Shown: piece by piece, positions 28,891-36,789 of the stretch
Layout: every line of letters starts with the position of its first letter
Numbering within the stretch: the first letter of the stretch is position 1
Assembly (NCBI RefSeq): GCF_009865215.1
Contig: NZ_WWJX01001363.1
Coordinates: 1 to 64,000 of the forward strand
Direction of reading: 5' to 3'
DNA: 64,000 bases
DNA from: Streptomyces sp. SID3343
Lineage (GTDB): Bacteria > Actinomycetota > Actinomycetes > Streptomycetales > Streptomycetaceae
Position numbers and translations under genes: made by a program
Notes under the pieces: generated by a model
The model's input: the letters and a program-made list of their open reading frames with translations, nothing else
Told to the model about the DNA's origin: nothing
Databases searched by the model: none

Positions 28891-29514
28891 TCACCGACGC
28901 TCGACCGGCGGGCAATAGCCCGTCTTCTGGCCGATGGAGTTGATGTCCGCGTTGGGCCTGGTGTCCCCCGCGTAGTCGATCTGGTCCGTGCACTTCGTCC
29001 CCGGCTTGACGGGCGTACCCGACGACGCGCCGGCCTTCTCCGGCGCCGGGCAAAAGCCCGTCTTCTGGCCGATCGAGTTGATGTCCGCGTTGGGCCGCGG
29101 ATCCCCCGCGTAGTCGATCTGATCCGTGCACTTGGCCCCCGGCTTCACGGGCGTACCCGACGACGCGCCGGCCTTCTCCGGCGCCGGGCAAAAGCCCGTC
29201 TTCTGGCCGATCGAGTTGATGTCCGCGTTGGGCCGCGGATCCCCCGCATAGTCGACCTGGTCCGTGCACTTGGCCCCCGGCTTCACGGGTGTACCCGAGG
29301 ACGTGCCGCGGGGGGAGCCGGAAGGGGTGCCGGTGTGGCTGGAGCCGGGGGCGGTGTTTGCTTCGGGCGTCCGGGGTTGCGGGGTGCCGGTGGCGACGGA
29401 CGAACTGGTGGTGGAAGACGAGGCATTGTCGCTGCCGCCGTTGTCGCAAGCCGTAAGCGCCAGGCCGGCAGCCACAGTGGCCAGGGTGAACACCGAAATC
29501 TTCCGAACGCGCAT
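28891..29514 (-). CDS. Lipoprotein with three tandem 46-residue Cys-containing repeats
   Basis: The ATG at 29514 gives 207 residues. A lipobox (LTAC, Cys23) follows a short hydrophobic signal, so the protein should be lipid-anchored outside the membrane. Residues 24-71 are Ser/Thr/Gly/Pro-rich linker. Residues 72-117, 118-163 and 164-207 are three almost identical repeats, each beginning SSGTPVKPG and containing KCTDQ, DYAGD, NADINSIGQKTG and a second Cys. Each unit has two cysteines, probably one disulfide per unit. I do not know the function; surface binding or cell-wall association would fit. The near identity at DNA level points to recent duplication. Confidence 0.88.
   Translation of the reverse strand: MRVRKISVFTLATVAAGLALTACDNGGSDNASSSTTSSSVATGTPQPRTPEANTAPGSSHTGTPSGSPRGTSSGTPVKPGAKCTDQVDYAGDPRPNADINSIGQKTGFCPAPEKAGASSGTPVKPGAKCTDQIDYAGDPRPNADINSIGQKTGFCPAPEKAGASSGTPVKPGTKCTDQIDYAGDTRPNADINSIGQKTGYCPPVERR
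28894..29301 (-). repeat. Three tandem 138-bp coding repeats
   Basis: The units are 29301-29164, 29163-29026 and 29025-28894 (the last six bases shorter). The marker string GGGCAA recurs at 28910, 29048 and 29186, exactly 138 bases apart. The first two units differ by only a few bases. The last diverges more (one Asp-Thr change, and it ends in PPVERR). Confidence 0.9.
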
Positions 29515-29843
29515 GGTGCTGTCCTCCGAGTCTGGTCGGGTACCGCTCCGGGCGAGCGGGCTCTCGCATCTTTTGACACAAGTGCCGCCGTTTCGGTTGC
29601 CGGGCGTGAGAGGCCAAGACACGTTTGTGACACGAGAGGGGGAGGACCGTGAAGTACTCGGAGGGTGACTGTGCGTGCCGAGCATCGCCGCGCGGTTCGG
29701 AGGAAACCCCGCGCCCTACCGGTCGGCGGCGCCCCTGCCTCGTACGCGTGCTGTGGCGGCGACGGGCTGCGATGTTCGGGCCGAGGGCGGCCGCCGGAAA
29801 ACGGGGGCCGCCCTCGCAACGTCGACCCCACGTACGCGTTCGC
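29515..29843. other. Intergenic region with lipoprotein promoter and CapA terminator
   Basis: These 329 bases lie upstream of the repeat lipoprotein and downstream of the CapA gene, both on the minus strand. Apart from the hairpin at 29782-29816 I see no gene or clear promoter boxes. Confidence 0.5.
29782..29816 (-). terminator. Terminator hairpin after the CapA gene
   Basis: Perfect 11-base arms CGAGGGCGGCC and GGCCGCCCTCG flank a 13-base spacer, 28 bases after the CapA stop on the minus strand. Confidence 0.65.
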
Positions 29844-31064
29844 CTAGTTCGTGGGGAGGACCGCGGTGATCGGGTGGCCGCCGAGCTTGCCCATGGCGTC
29901 GGGTTCGAAACGCACGGGCAGGCCCTCTTCGGCGCAGCAACGGCCGAGGTAGTCGAGCACCCTGGCGCCGTCCGGGTCGGCGGCGGAGTGCGGGACGGGT
30001 TTGCCGTCCGGGGCGAGGGTGCACGGGATGAGGCCCACCCGAGTGTCACCGGTGGGGTGCAGCCGCAGTACCGCGATCATCGACATCCGGGCGTCGGGGT
30101 GAAACGGCAGGAGGGGGTAGCCGGGCTGGGGCCACAGGCGGTATTCGCCGGCGCGTCGGCGGGCCGCCAGTGAGTCCTCCGGGCTGGATTCGCCCAGGTA
30201 ACCCTCGGCCGCCAGGCGGGTGTCGAGGTCGGGAAGGTCGAAGGCGAAGTGACCGAGGCCGTACAGGATCGGCTTGCCCCGGTAGAACTCGATGCCGCGC
30301 AGCAGGTGATGGTGGTGGCCCAGGACCAGGTCGGCGCCGGCGTCGATGGCGAAGCGCGCGGTGCGTCGTTCGTGGTCGGTGAGGACGTAGGGACGAGTGA
30401 AGTCTCCCGCGTGGACGCTGACCACGACCACGTCGGCCTGTCGACGAGCGTGGTCGATGTCCTCGGTCAGGCGGGCGTGGTCCTGCTCGTGCGGCATGGT
30501 GACGACCTGGGGCAGCAGGCCGGGGCTCCACTCGCCGTGCTCGTACGGGCGGTAGAGGTTGTGTGAGCGCAGGGGGGCGAGGCCCGGTACGTCTTGTCGG
30601 GCCTCGTATCCCGAGGGAAACGTCGAGGAGTACGCCAGGACGGCCGTGCGCACGCCGTGGTGGCGCAGGATGGCGGGGGTGCGGGCCCGGTCGAGGTCGG
30701 CGCCCGCGCCCGCGAGGGCGATGCCGTGTCCGCGCAGTATTCGCTCGTTTTCCAGCAGGCCGCTGTGGCCGCCGTCGCCGATGTGGTTGTTGGCCACCGA
30801 CAGCACCGAGAATCCGGCCGCGGCCAGTGGGGCCGCGTGGGCGGCGGGGGCGGTGATCGCGACGCCCGCGCTGGGGGCGCGGTCGTACCGATCGGCGTAG
30901 ATGCCCTCCGAGTTGCCGAAGACGTGATCGGCCTCGGCGAAGATCGGGGCCACTCGTTCGAAGGCGGCGTGGGGGTCGGGTCGGTCGAGGAAGACGTCGC
31001 CTACGGCGGCGAGGGTCACGGTGGCGCCGTCGTGGCCGTGGTCGGGGCGAATGCCGTCGTTCAT
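29844..31064 (-). CDS. CapA-family metallophosphoesterase-like protein
   Basis: The 406-residue protein has the CapA/PgsA motifs: AAVGDVFLDR (about 20), FGNSEG (about 50), SVANNHIGDGG (about 95), SVHAGDFTRPY (about 220) and the metal-binding LGHHHHLLRGIEFY (about 255) with GLGHFAFDLP after it. CapA proteins belong to the calcineurin-like phosphoesterase fold and include poly-gamma-glutamate capsule enzymes. This one has no signal peptide or membrane anchor, so it is probably cytoplasmic. GGAGG lies eight bases ahead of the ATG. It starts four bases after the MFS gene stop and is co-transcribed with it; an ArsR regulator is divergent. The operon looks like a regulated small-molecule handling and export unit. 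Confidence 0.87.
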   Translation of the reverse strand: MNDGIRPDHGHDGATVTLAAVGDVFLDRPDPHAAFERVAPIFAEADHVFGNSEGIYADRYDRAPSAGVAITAPAAHAAPLAAAGFSVLSVANNHIGDGGHSGLLENERILRGHGIALAGAGADLDRARTPAILRHHGVRTAVLAYSSTFPSGYEARQDVPGLAPLRSHNLYRPYEHGEWSPGLLPQVVTMPHEQDHARLTEDIDHARRQADVVVVSVHAGDFTRPYVLTDHERRTARFAIDAGADLVLGHHHHLLRGIEFYRGKPILYGLGHFAFDLPDLDTRLAAEGYLGESSPEDSLAARRRAGEYRLWPQPGYPLLPFHPDARMSMIAVLRLHPTGDTRVGLIPCTLAPDGKPVPHSAADPDGARVLDYLGRCCAEEGLPVRFEPDAMGKLGGHPITAVLPTN

Positions 31065-31068
31065 GTGC

Positions 31069-32352
31069 TCAACCTCCGTGTTTGAGGGGTGGAATGGATG
31101 TGTCGGGGGGTGGTACGTGGGTGCGTTCGTCCGGGTCCGACGACGCGGGATGCGCGGTGCGGCGGCGCGCGTACAGGGCCAGTACCGCGGCCAGCGCGAT
31201 TCCGATGACGCCCACCGCCAGCGAGAACTCGCGTACGGCGGTGAGCAGTCCCACGTGAGTGGCCAGCACGCCGACTCCGATGATCGGTACGCCGACGCCC
31301 AGGTAGACGACCACGTAGAAGCCGGAGATCACCTCGGCGAGGCGGGCGGGCGGGGCGTTGAGGTTGACTTCCTTCATGGCGCCCAGGAAGGCCATGCCCT
31401 GTCCGACGCCCGCGACGACGGCGGCGACCAGCAGGAGGGTCACCGACGCGCGGTAGCCGGCCGCGTTGAGCACCGCCAAGCCCGCGACGACGACGACCAG
31501 GCCGGTGATCTGCACGCGCAGGGCGGGCCACGAACGCCCGCACAGTTGCACCAGGGCCGAGCCGGCGAGCATCGCGGTCACCACGGCGCCCGATACCGCG
31601 GTGTTGGGCGTGTGCAGGACGCCGGCGACGAACGAGGGGATCAGGGCGAGGAACAGGGCGGTGACGGCCCACACCAGGAATGCGGTGGCCCCCGCGATGG
31701 CGAACGGCACCCGCATGTGCGCGGGGACGCCGGGACGTTGGGGTTTCCACGTCTGGGTGGGCCGAGGCTCGTGCAGGGCCGACAGCGCGACGGCCCCGAT
31801 GCCGAGCAGGACCAGGTAGACGAGGTAGCTCAAGTGCCGGGGAGCGGGGGCGTATTGGACGAGAACGCCGGCCAGTACGGGCCCCACGGCGCTGCCGCCC
31901 ACCATCGCCGCCGAGGCCGCGATGGCGGCGCGGGTGCGGTTGTCCGACGGTTCGGTCTCGCGTAGGGCCGCCGACGCGGCCCCGGAGCCGGCCCCGATGG
32001 AGACGCCCTGCAACATGCGCCCGAGAAACAACCAGCCCGTGCCCTGGGCGTAGGCCAGCAGCACGGCGCCGGCGGCGGCCAAGGCCAGGGCCCAGTACAG
32101 GACTCGGCGACGTCCGAGGGCGTCCGAGAGGGGGCCGAAGAGCAGGAGGGACGGAATCAGGGTGCCCGCGTACACCGCGTAGATCAGGGTCACGGTCAGC
32201 GGGCTGAAGCCGAACGCCTGCCGGTAGGTGGGGTAGAGCGGGGTCGGGACGTTCGGGCCGACCAACAGGACCGCGAGCACGTATGCGGTCGCCGCGAAGG
32301 CGACGGGGGAACGTCGGGTCGTTGCTGCGGTGTTGCGCGGTGGGGGGCTCAT
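31069..32352 (-). CDS. Major facilitator superfamily transporter
   Basis: The 427-residue membrane protein has twelve predicted spans in two halves. The loop motif SDALGRRRVLYWA between helices 2 and 3 is the MFS motif A, and LQGVSIGAGSGAASA lies in helix 5. It is probably a drug/proton antiporter; the substrate is unknown. The CapA gene follows after four bases, and the divergent ArsR gene probably controls both. Confidence 0.9.
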   Translation of the reverse strand: MSPPPRNTAATTRRSPVAFAATAYVLAVLLVGPNVPTPLYPTYRQAFGFSPLTVTLIYAVYAGTLIPSLLLFGPLSDALGRRRVLYWALALAAAGAVLLAYAQGTGWLFLGRMLQGVSIGAGSGAASAALRETEPSDNRTRAAIAASAAMVGGSAVGPVLAGVLVQYAPAPRHLSYLVYLVLLGIGAVALSALHEPRPTQTWKPQRPGVPAHMRVPFAIAGATAFLVWAVTALFLALIPSFVAGVLHTPNTAVSGAVVTAMLAGSALVQLCGRSWPALRVQITGLVVVVAGLAVLNAAGYRASVTLLLVAAVVAGVGQGMAFLGAMKEVNLNAPPARLAEVISGFYVVVYLGVGVPIIGVGVLATHVGLLTAVREFSLAVGVIGIALAAVLALYARRRTAHPASSDPDERTHVPPPDTSIPPLKHGG

Positions 32353-32447
32353 GCCTCTTCCTCGTCGAAGGCGGACTCACGCGCGAGGCGATGTGGGTGC
32401 TTCGGGTGCTGCGAGGTGATCGGGAGCCGATCCGGATGCTGCGGCGA

Positions 32448-32463
32448 GTGACGTGACCGTCAC
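32448..32463. promoter_or_regulatory. Inverted repeat between the MFS operon and the ArsR gene
   Basis: GTGACG and CGTCAC surround TGAC between two divergent genes, a candidate ArsR-dimer operator. Downstream, TTGTGA (32488-32493) and TATTCT (32512-32517) with an 18-base spacer could be the ArsR promoter. Confidence 0.5.
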
Positions 32464-32543
32464 AAGTATGCATCACGTTTCAGGGGATTGTGATGGATGA
32501 TTGACTTTAGGTATTCTTTACCGACCAACGAGGAGGTGCGGCC

Positions 32544-33296
32544 ATGGCGGCTGACGAGGCATCAGGCCGGGCTGTGCAGCGAATGTCGGACGGCGTAACC
32601 GCGTTCGCCCGGGAGATCGCCGACCCGACCCGCTTCGCGATCTTGGATCTGCTCGTGGTCGAGGGACCGCAGGCCATGTCGGAGATCGCCGAGGCGCTCC
32701 AGATGACCGGATCGCGGGTGGGAAACCACCTGGCGCGGCTGCGTTCCGCCAAGTTGGTCACGGTCGAGCGCTGTGGCCGGCACGCGATCTACCAGTTGGC
32801 CGGTCCGCACATCGGCGAGGCGCTCGCCAGCCTGCGCATGGTGGTCACCGAGGCTCCGGCGGCGGCCCCGCACCGGGTACCGCCCGCCCTGTCGCCGTTG
32901 GCACAGGCCCGCTCGTGCTACGGACATCTCGCCGGTCGGTTGGGCGTCGCCCTGTTGCGTCACCTGGTCGAGGAGGAGGCCCTCCTGGCCCCGGAGGGCG
33001 TTCGCGCGGACGTCCTCTTCGGTCCCCGGGCGGCGACTGTGTTCTCGTCCGTGGGTGTCGACCTGGACGCGTTGCGGCCCGGACGCCGTCGTCTGGCGTT
33101 CGCCTGTATGGACTGGACGGAGCGTCAGCCGCACCTCGGAGGCGTTCTGGGAGTCGCCTTGTTGGACGCGCTCGTGGCACGCGAACTACTGGCCGGCGAG
33201 CGCGGTACCCGGGCCATGCGGGTGACGGTCGTCGGGCACAGGGAATTCTCGAACCTGTTGGGTGTCCGGATACGCACCGGCGAGGCCGGCGCCTGA
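32544..33296 (+). CDS. ArsR-family transcriptional regulator with extra C-terminal domain
   Basis: The 250-residue protein has an N-terminal winged helix (about 18-95): DPTRFAILDLL, SEIAEALQMTGSRVGNHLARLRSAKLV, GRHAIYQLA. This is the ArsR/HTH_20 pattern. No cysteine-rich metal site of the classical arsenic sensors is seen in the recognition helix. The C-terminal 130 residues contain HLAGRLGVALL and a DWTERQPHLGG segment and probably bind a ligand. Such two-part ArsR proteins usually repress a divergent transporter. GAGGAGG precedes the ATG. Confidence 0.9.
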   Translation: MAADEASGRAVQRMSDGVTAFAREIADPTRFAILDLLVVEGPQAMSEIAEALQMTGSRVGNHLARLRSAKLVTVERCGRHAIYQLAGPHIGEALASLRMVVTEAPAAAPHRVPPALSPLAQARSCYGHLAGRLGVALLRHLVEEEALLAPEGVRADVLFGPRAATVFSSVGVDLDALRPGRRRLAFACMDWTERQPHLGGVLGVALLDALVARELLAGERGTRAMRVTVVGHREFSNLLGVRIRTGEAGA

Positions 33297-33347
33297 CGAG
33301 CGCGGCCGTTCGTCGCGGTAGCGGCCTCGGATGCGCCCGGTCGACCG

Positions 33348-34607
33348 TCAGTCCGGTCCGCCCCGCCGGTCCCCCGGTTCCCTTTCATCCGGGAAGGCGC
33401 GGCCCCCGACTCCGTCGCCAGGGACGAGTTTCGGCTGTTGTCCGTCGCGGCGCGACGACGGCGACCAAGCCCTCGACGCGAGTTTTCCGGCGCTGTCGGC
33501 GACCGGCGCAAGGGCGCGCGGACAGCGCACCGGGCGTACGCCGGAGCGCTCCGCTCGCAACATGTGCACGAACTCCGTTGACGATCGGCTTTCGCGCGGG
33601 TCGGCCGACGCGTCCTTGGTCCAGGCGAAGGATGTGCCGTGGACGCGATGTCCGGCGACGAGGGCGCGCATCGCCACGTCCGGGCGAGGCCAGGGCGCGG
33701 TATCGGATCCGGCGGGGTCCGGGCGGGTGCCCAGGCCCAGAAGTATCGCCGCGACGTGGAGCCAGCGGCCGGACACGCGGGTCCGGTGCACGGTCACCTG
33801 TGGATTACCCGCCGACCAGGCCTTGACCTCGGGGAGTTCGGCCGCGCCACGATCGTCGGTCACCACGTGCAGACACGTGTACGGGCGGGCCCGGGAGACC
33901 TGTTCGAGGAAGCCGACGAGGCCCTCGCCGTCGGGGCGACCGCAAGCGGCAGCGACGCCGGCCGTCAAGGCCGTCGACAACGATCGGGCTCCCTCGTCGT
34001 CGCCGGTGGGGCGGGGTGGCCGATACCCGACCGGCAAGACGCGTACCCGGTCGGTTCCGAGGGCCGAACCACCGTTGTCGCAGCCGACCACGACCGCGTT
34101 GTACGGCGCGGTCAGGTACAGCCCGTCGACCTCGCCGATCCACGGGCCCAGCGGCGGGTCCGTGGGAAACCTGAACGTCTCCGGATACCGGGGGCGAACG
34201 TTCCACCTGCGCCAGACGCCGGCGATGCTGGAGTGGGCCAGCCCCAACTCCCGCCCCAACAGCCGGCACGACCAGCGCGAGGCCGCCAAACGCGCCGGGG
34301 GCACCCCCCGATCGGCCAACGTCGCGACCATCACCGCGACGTCGTCGACCGAGGCCGGCCGACCCGGACGGGGCAGATCCCCCAGTGCATCGAGGCCGGA
34401 ACTCACATACCGAGTACGCCACTTGACCACCGTCGGACGCGATGTTCCCAGGTGTTCGGCGATTTTCGCGTTGGGCAGTCCCCGCGCGGCGAGCAACAGA
34501 ATCCGAGCCCGCGTCACCAGCCCGGCCGGGGCGGTCGACATCCTCGCCAACGCCTCCAGACGATCTCGGTCGCCCTCGCGCAGACACAACGCCGGAGCCA
34601 CGTTCAT
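33348..34607 (-). CDS. IS630-type transposase-derived protein, catalytic triad degraded
   Basis: The ATG at 34607 (AAGGGTGG upstream) gives 419 residues. The N-terminal HTH region (RARILLLAARGLPNAKIAEHLGTSRPTVVKWRTRYV) and linker (LGDLPRPGRPASV) are those of IS630-family transposases. In the DDE domain the first motif, normally VDEK, reads GCDNGG. The second, normally LDNYATHK, reads TDDRGAAE. The third, normally WLN..E.FFG, reads WLHVAAILLG, so the last acidic residue is gone. The roughly 110 C-terminal residues are Arg/Pro/Ser-rich and unlike the family. I see no obvious terminal inverted repeats. It is either a decaying element or a domesticated DNA-binding protein. Confidence 0.75.
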   Translation of the reverse strand: MNVAPALCLREGDRDRLEALARMSTAPAGLVTRARILLLAARGLPNAKIAEHLGTSRPTVVKWRTRYVSSGLDALGDLPRPGRPASVDDVAVMVATLADRGVPPARLAASRWSCRLLGRELGLAHSSIAGVWRRWNVRPRYPETFRFPTDPPLGPWIGEVDGLYLTAPYNAVVVGCDNGGSALGTDRVRVLPVGYRPPRPTGDDEGARSLSTALTAGVAAACGRPDGEGLVGFLEQVSRARPYTCLHVVTDDRGAAELPEVKAWSAGNPQVTVHRTRVSGRWLHVAAILLGLGTRPDPAGSDTAPWPRPDVAMRALVAGHRVHGTSFAWTKDASADPRESRSSTEFVHMLRAERSGVRPVRCPRALAPVADSAGKLASRAWSPSSRRDGQQPKLVPGDGVGGRAFPDEREPGDRRGGPD

Positions 34608-34828
34608 CGGTCCACCCTTCTCCGACACGCAAACGTCAAGGCATTTCGAACACGCGCCACCACAGCGTCGATCCGAGCGAGCGCGTCCGTCCGCCCGCGG
34701 TGATCTCACACGTTCGCGGACCGACCACCGATCGAAACTGCACACGTGTCGGATGACCATGGCCGGATCCGCGAAGCGGTTCCTACCCCCACCTTGACCC
34801 AGCCGACACAAACGCATTTCATGAAGCC

Positions 34829-35575
34829 ATGAATCGTGAAACGCAGTCACCTCGTGTCACGACGCCTCGTATCACAGCGCGGGCCCGACATCATCCCCCC
34901 GGTGGGATCCGCCCGGCCCACCCCGCGGATCTGCGCGATGTGGCACGCCTGTTGACCCGGTTGTACGAAGCGGAGACGCCGCGCATGCTCCGCGGCGGCG
35001 ACGACGCCCGAGTCGAGTTGTTGTTCCGGCTGATCCGGCACGACGAAACCGTCGTGCGCAACGGCCTGATCCTCGAGGAGGAAGACGGATCGGTCGTGGG
35101 CTACGGCGCCCTGTCCCCCGGCGCCGGCCAGCGTCGTCCCACGCCGCTTGGTCCCGTCCTTCGCGAGGCTCGCGCGCTCCTGGGCACCAACGCGGCACTG
35201 ACCTTCGTCGGGGGCTACGCCAAACTCCAGTCCCTCGTCTGCGCGCCCCTGCCAGCCGATACCGCGCAACTGCACAGCCTGGTCGTCGATCCGGCACTGC
35301 GCGGGCGGGGCCTGGGGCAGCAACTGGTCGGCCGGTTGGAGGACGGCGCCCGCCGCACCGGCCACCGCGCCGTCCTGTTGTACTGCCTCGAAGGCAACCC
35401 GGCCGTGCGCCTCTACCAACGTCACGGATATCGACACACGTCCACCCCGCCGATCGCCGGCCCCCGTCGCTTCCTGCGCCATCCCGGGAGCGCACTGGTC
35501 AAGTCACTGACCGCCGACGCAACCGAGTCGTGTGCTTGGGCGGTCGCCGATCCGACCCCCGTACGGCTCGCCTGA
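34829..35575 (+). CDS. GNAT-family N-acetyltransferase
   Basis: The 248-residue protein has an Arg/Pro-rich N-terminal tail (about 1-25), then a GNAT domain. The acetyl-CoA loop reads LVVDPALRGRGLGQQLV (about 150-166) and the C-terminal segment GNPAVRLYQRHGY (about 190-203). Possible substrates are amines on small molecules or peptides. It precedes an E1-like (ThiF) gene by 122 bases in the same direction, with an M20 peptidase next, suggesting a shared pathway. An alternative start further downstream is possible because the tail is poorly conserved-looking. Confidence 0.85.
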   Translation: MNRETQSPRVTTPRITARARHHPPGGIRPAHPADLRDVARLLTRLYEAETPRMLRGGDDARVELLFRLIRHDETVVRNGLILEEEDGSVVGYGALSPGAGQRRPTPLGPVLREARALLGTNAALTFVGGYAKLQSLVCAPLPADTAQLHSLVVDPALRGRGLGQQLVGRLEDGARRTGHRAVLLYCLEGNPAVRLYQRHGYRHTSTPPIAGPRRFLRHPGSALVKSLTADATESCAWAVADPTPVRLA

Positions 35576-35697
35576 CCGGCGCGGACCCGCGACCGCACGA
35601 CCGCTGCGGCGTTCCGCCGGCCCGTATCTCCCGAACCCCGTTCGCGCACCCTTCGGTTGCGCTCCTTGTGGTTGCCCACCCCTGCGAAAGGAACACC

Positions 35698-36579
35698 ATG
35701 TCCACGCCGCAAATCATCACCCACCGAGGCACCTACGACGACGACTTCTACTGGGAGCGGGTCGACCGCAACCTCGGCTGGCTCGGCGACACCCTCGAAG
35801 AGCAACGCGCCCGGCAGGTGAAGCTTCGCGACTGTGTCGTGGGCATAGCCGGCACCGGTGGGATCGGCGGCTCCACCGCTTTGCGCCTGGTCCGGATGGG
35901 CGTGCGCCACCTCAAGCTCGCCGACTGCGACAGCTTCGACGTCAGCAACATCCAGCGCCAAGTCGGCGCCGACATCAAGCACTTGGGTCGCAACAAGGCC
36001 GAGGTGGTGGGCGAGATGGCGTTCGAACTCACCGAGGACGTCGACATCGACGTGTTCCCGCAGGGCCTCACCGACGAGACCGCCGACGCCTTCGTCGAAG
36101 GCTGCGACATCATCCTCGACCAGATCGACGTCTACGCCGTCGACGCCCACTACGCACTCCACGAGGCGTTCCGCCGCTCGCAGCGCGTCCGGTCCGTGCT
36201 GACCGTCCTGACCATCGGGCACGCGGCCTACGTGTTCAGGTACACCCACGACTCCATGCCCATCGAAGAGGTCTACGGCCTGCCCAAGGGGGTCGAACTC
36301 GACGAGCGGAACGTGCGGCAACTGATCGAGCGATTCATGCCCGAGCGGCCGCAGTTGGTCTCACCGCAGATGTTCGACCAGTGGTGGGTCGACGAGCGCA
36401 CCGTCCCGATCTACGGCGGCACCCCGCCGCTGTGCGAGGGCGTCCTCGTCGAGCGGGTCGCCTTCGAGGCGATGGACATCCCCGATGTCACCCCGGTGCC
36501 CATCCAGCCCGGCTACGCGATCTTCGACGCCCGCACCTGGACCACGCGCATCCACTCCGGCACGTGGTGGACCGACTGA
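35698..36579 (+). CDS. ThiF/MoeB/E1-like adenylating enzyme
   Basis: The ATG at 35698 with GAAAGGA upstream gives 293 residues. The nucleotide-binding region GIAGTGGIGGSTALRLVRMG (about 50-69), the acidic loop ADCDSFDVSNIQRQ (about 75-90), the Lys in RNKAEVVGEM and the Asp in IILDQID are the E1 superfamily signature. This family adenylates a C-terminal carboxylate of a small protein or peptide. CxxC zinc pairs are absent and no clear catalytic Cys stands out. It is closer to natural-product E1-like enzymes (such as MccB or PaaA types) than to housekeeping ThiF/MoeB. No small ubiquitin-like or peptide partner is visible next to it. Confidence 0.88.
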   Translation: MSTPQIITHRGTYDDDFYWERVDRNLGWLGDTLEEQRARQVKLRDCVVGIAGTGGIGGSTALRLVRMGVRHLKLADCDSFDVSNIQRQVGADIKHLGRNKAEVVGEMAFELTEDVDIDVFPQGLTDETADAFVEGCDIILDQIDVYAVDAHYALHEAFRRSQRVRSVLTVLTIGHAAYVFRYTHDSMPIEEVYGLPKGVELDERNVRQLIERFMPERPQLVSPQMFDQWWVDERTVPIYGGTPPLCEGVLVERVAFEAMDIPDVTPVPIQPGYAIFDARTWTTRIHSGTWWTD

Positions 36580-36621
36580 CCACGCGGCTCCCCCCTTCGC
36601 ACCGGACGGCGGCAGTCGGCT

Positions 36622-36663
36622 CGCGCGTGGTGCCCCGGCGACGGTGCCGGGGCACCACGCGCG
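36622..36663. terminator. Strong hairpin between the ThiF-like and M20 genes
   Basis: Perfect 18-base arms (36622-36639 and 36646-36663) with a six-base loop lie 42 bases after the ThiF-like stop. It probably terminates or attenuates the GNAT/ThiF transcript, so the M20 gene may have its own promoter in 36664-36789. Confidence 0.75.
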
Positions 36664-36789
36664 GGGCGCTCACCCCTCGCGTCGCTTCCGTCCGGTGATC
36701 CCGGGCCCGTCGTCGGGACCGACACCGATGCCCGTTGTCAGGACAGACGCCGATGCCGGTCCGTCCCCAGCCTCCCCGAGGAAAAGCTC

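Noticed and set aside
28894-29301. Regularly spaced 138-base repeats considered as a CRISPR-like array
   Set aside because: The units are contiguous, in frame and code for protein repeats; there are no variable spacers.
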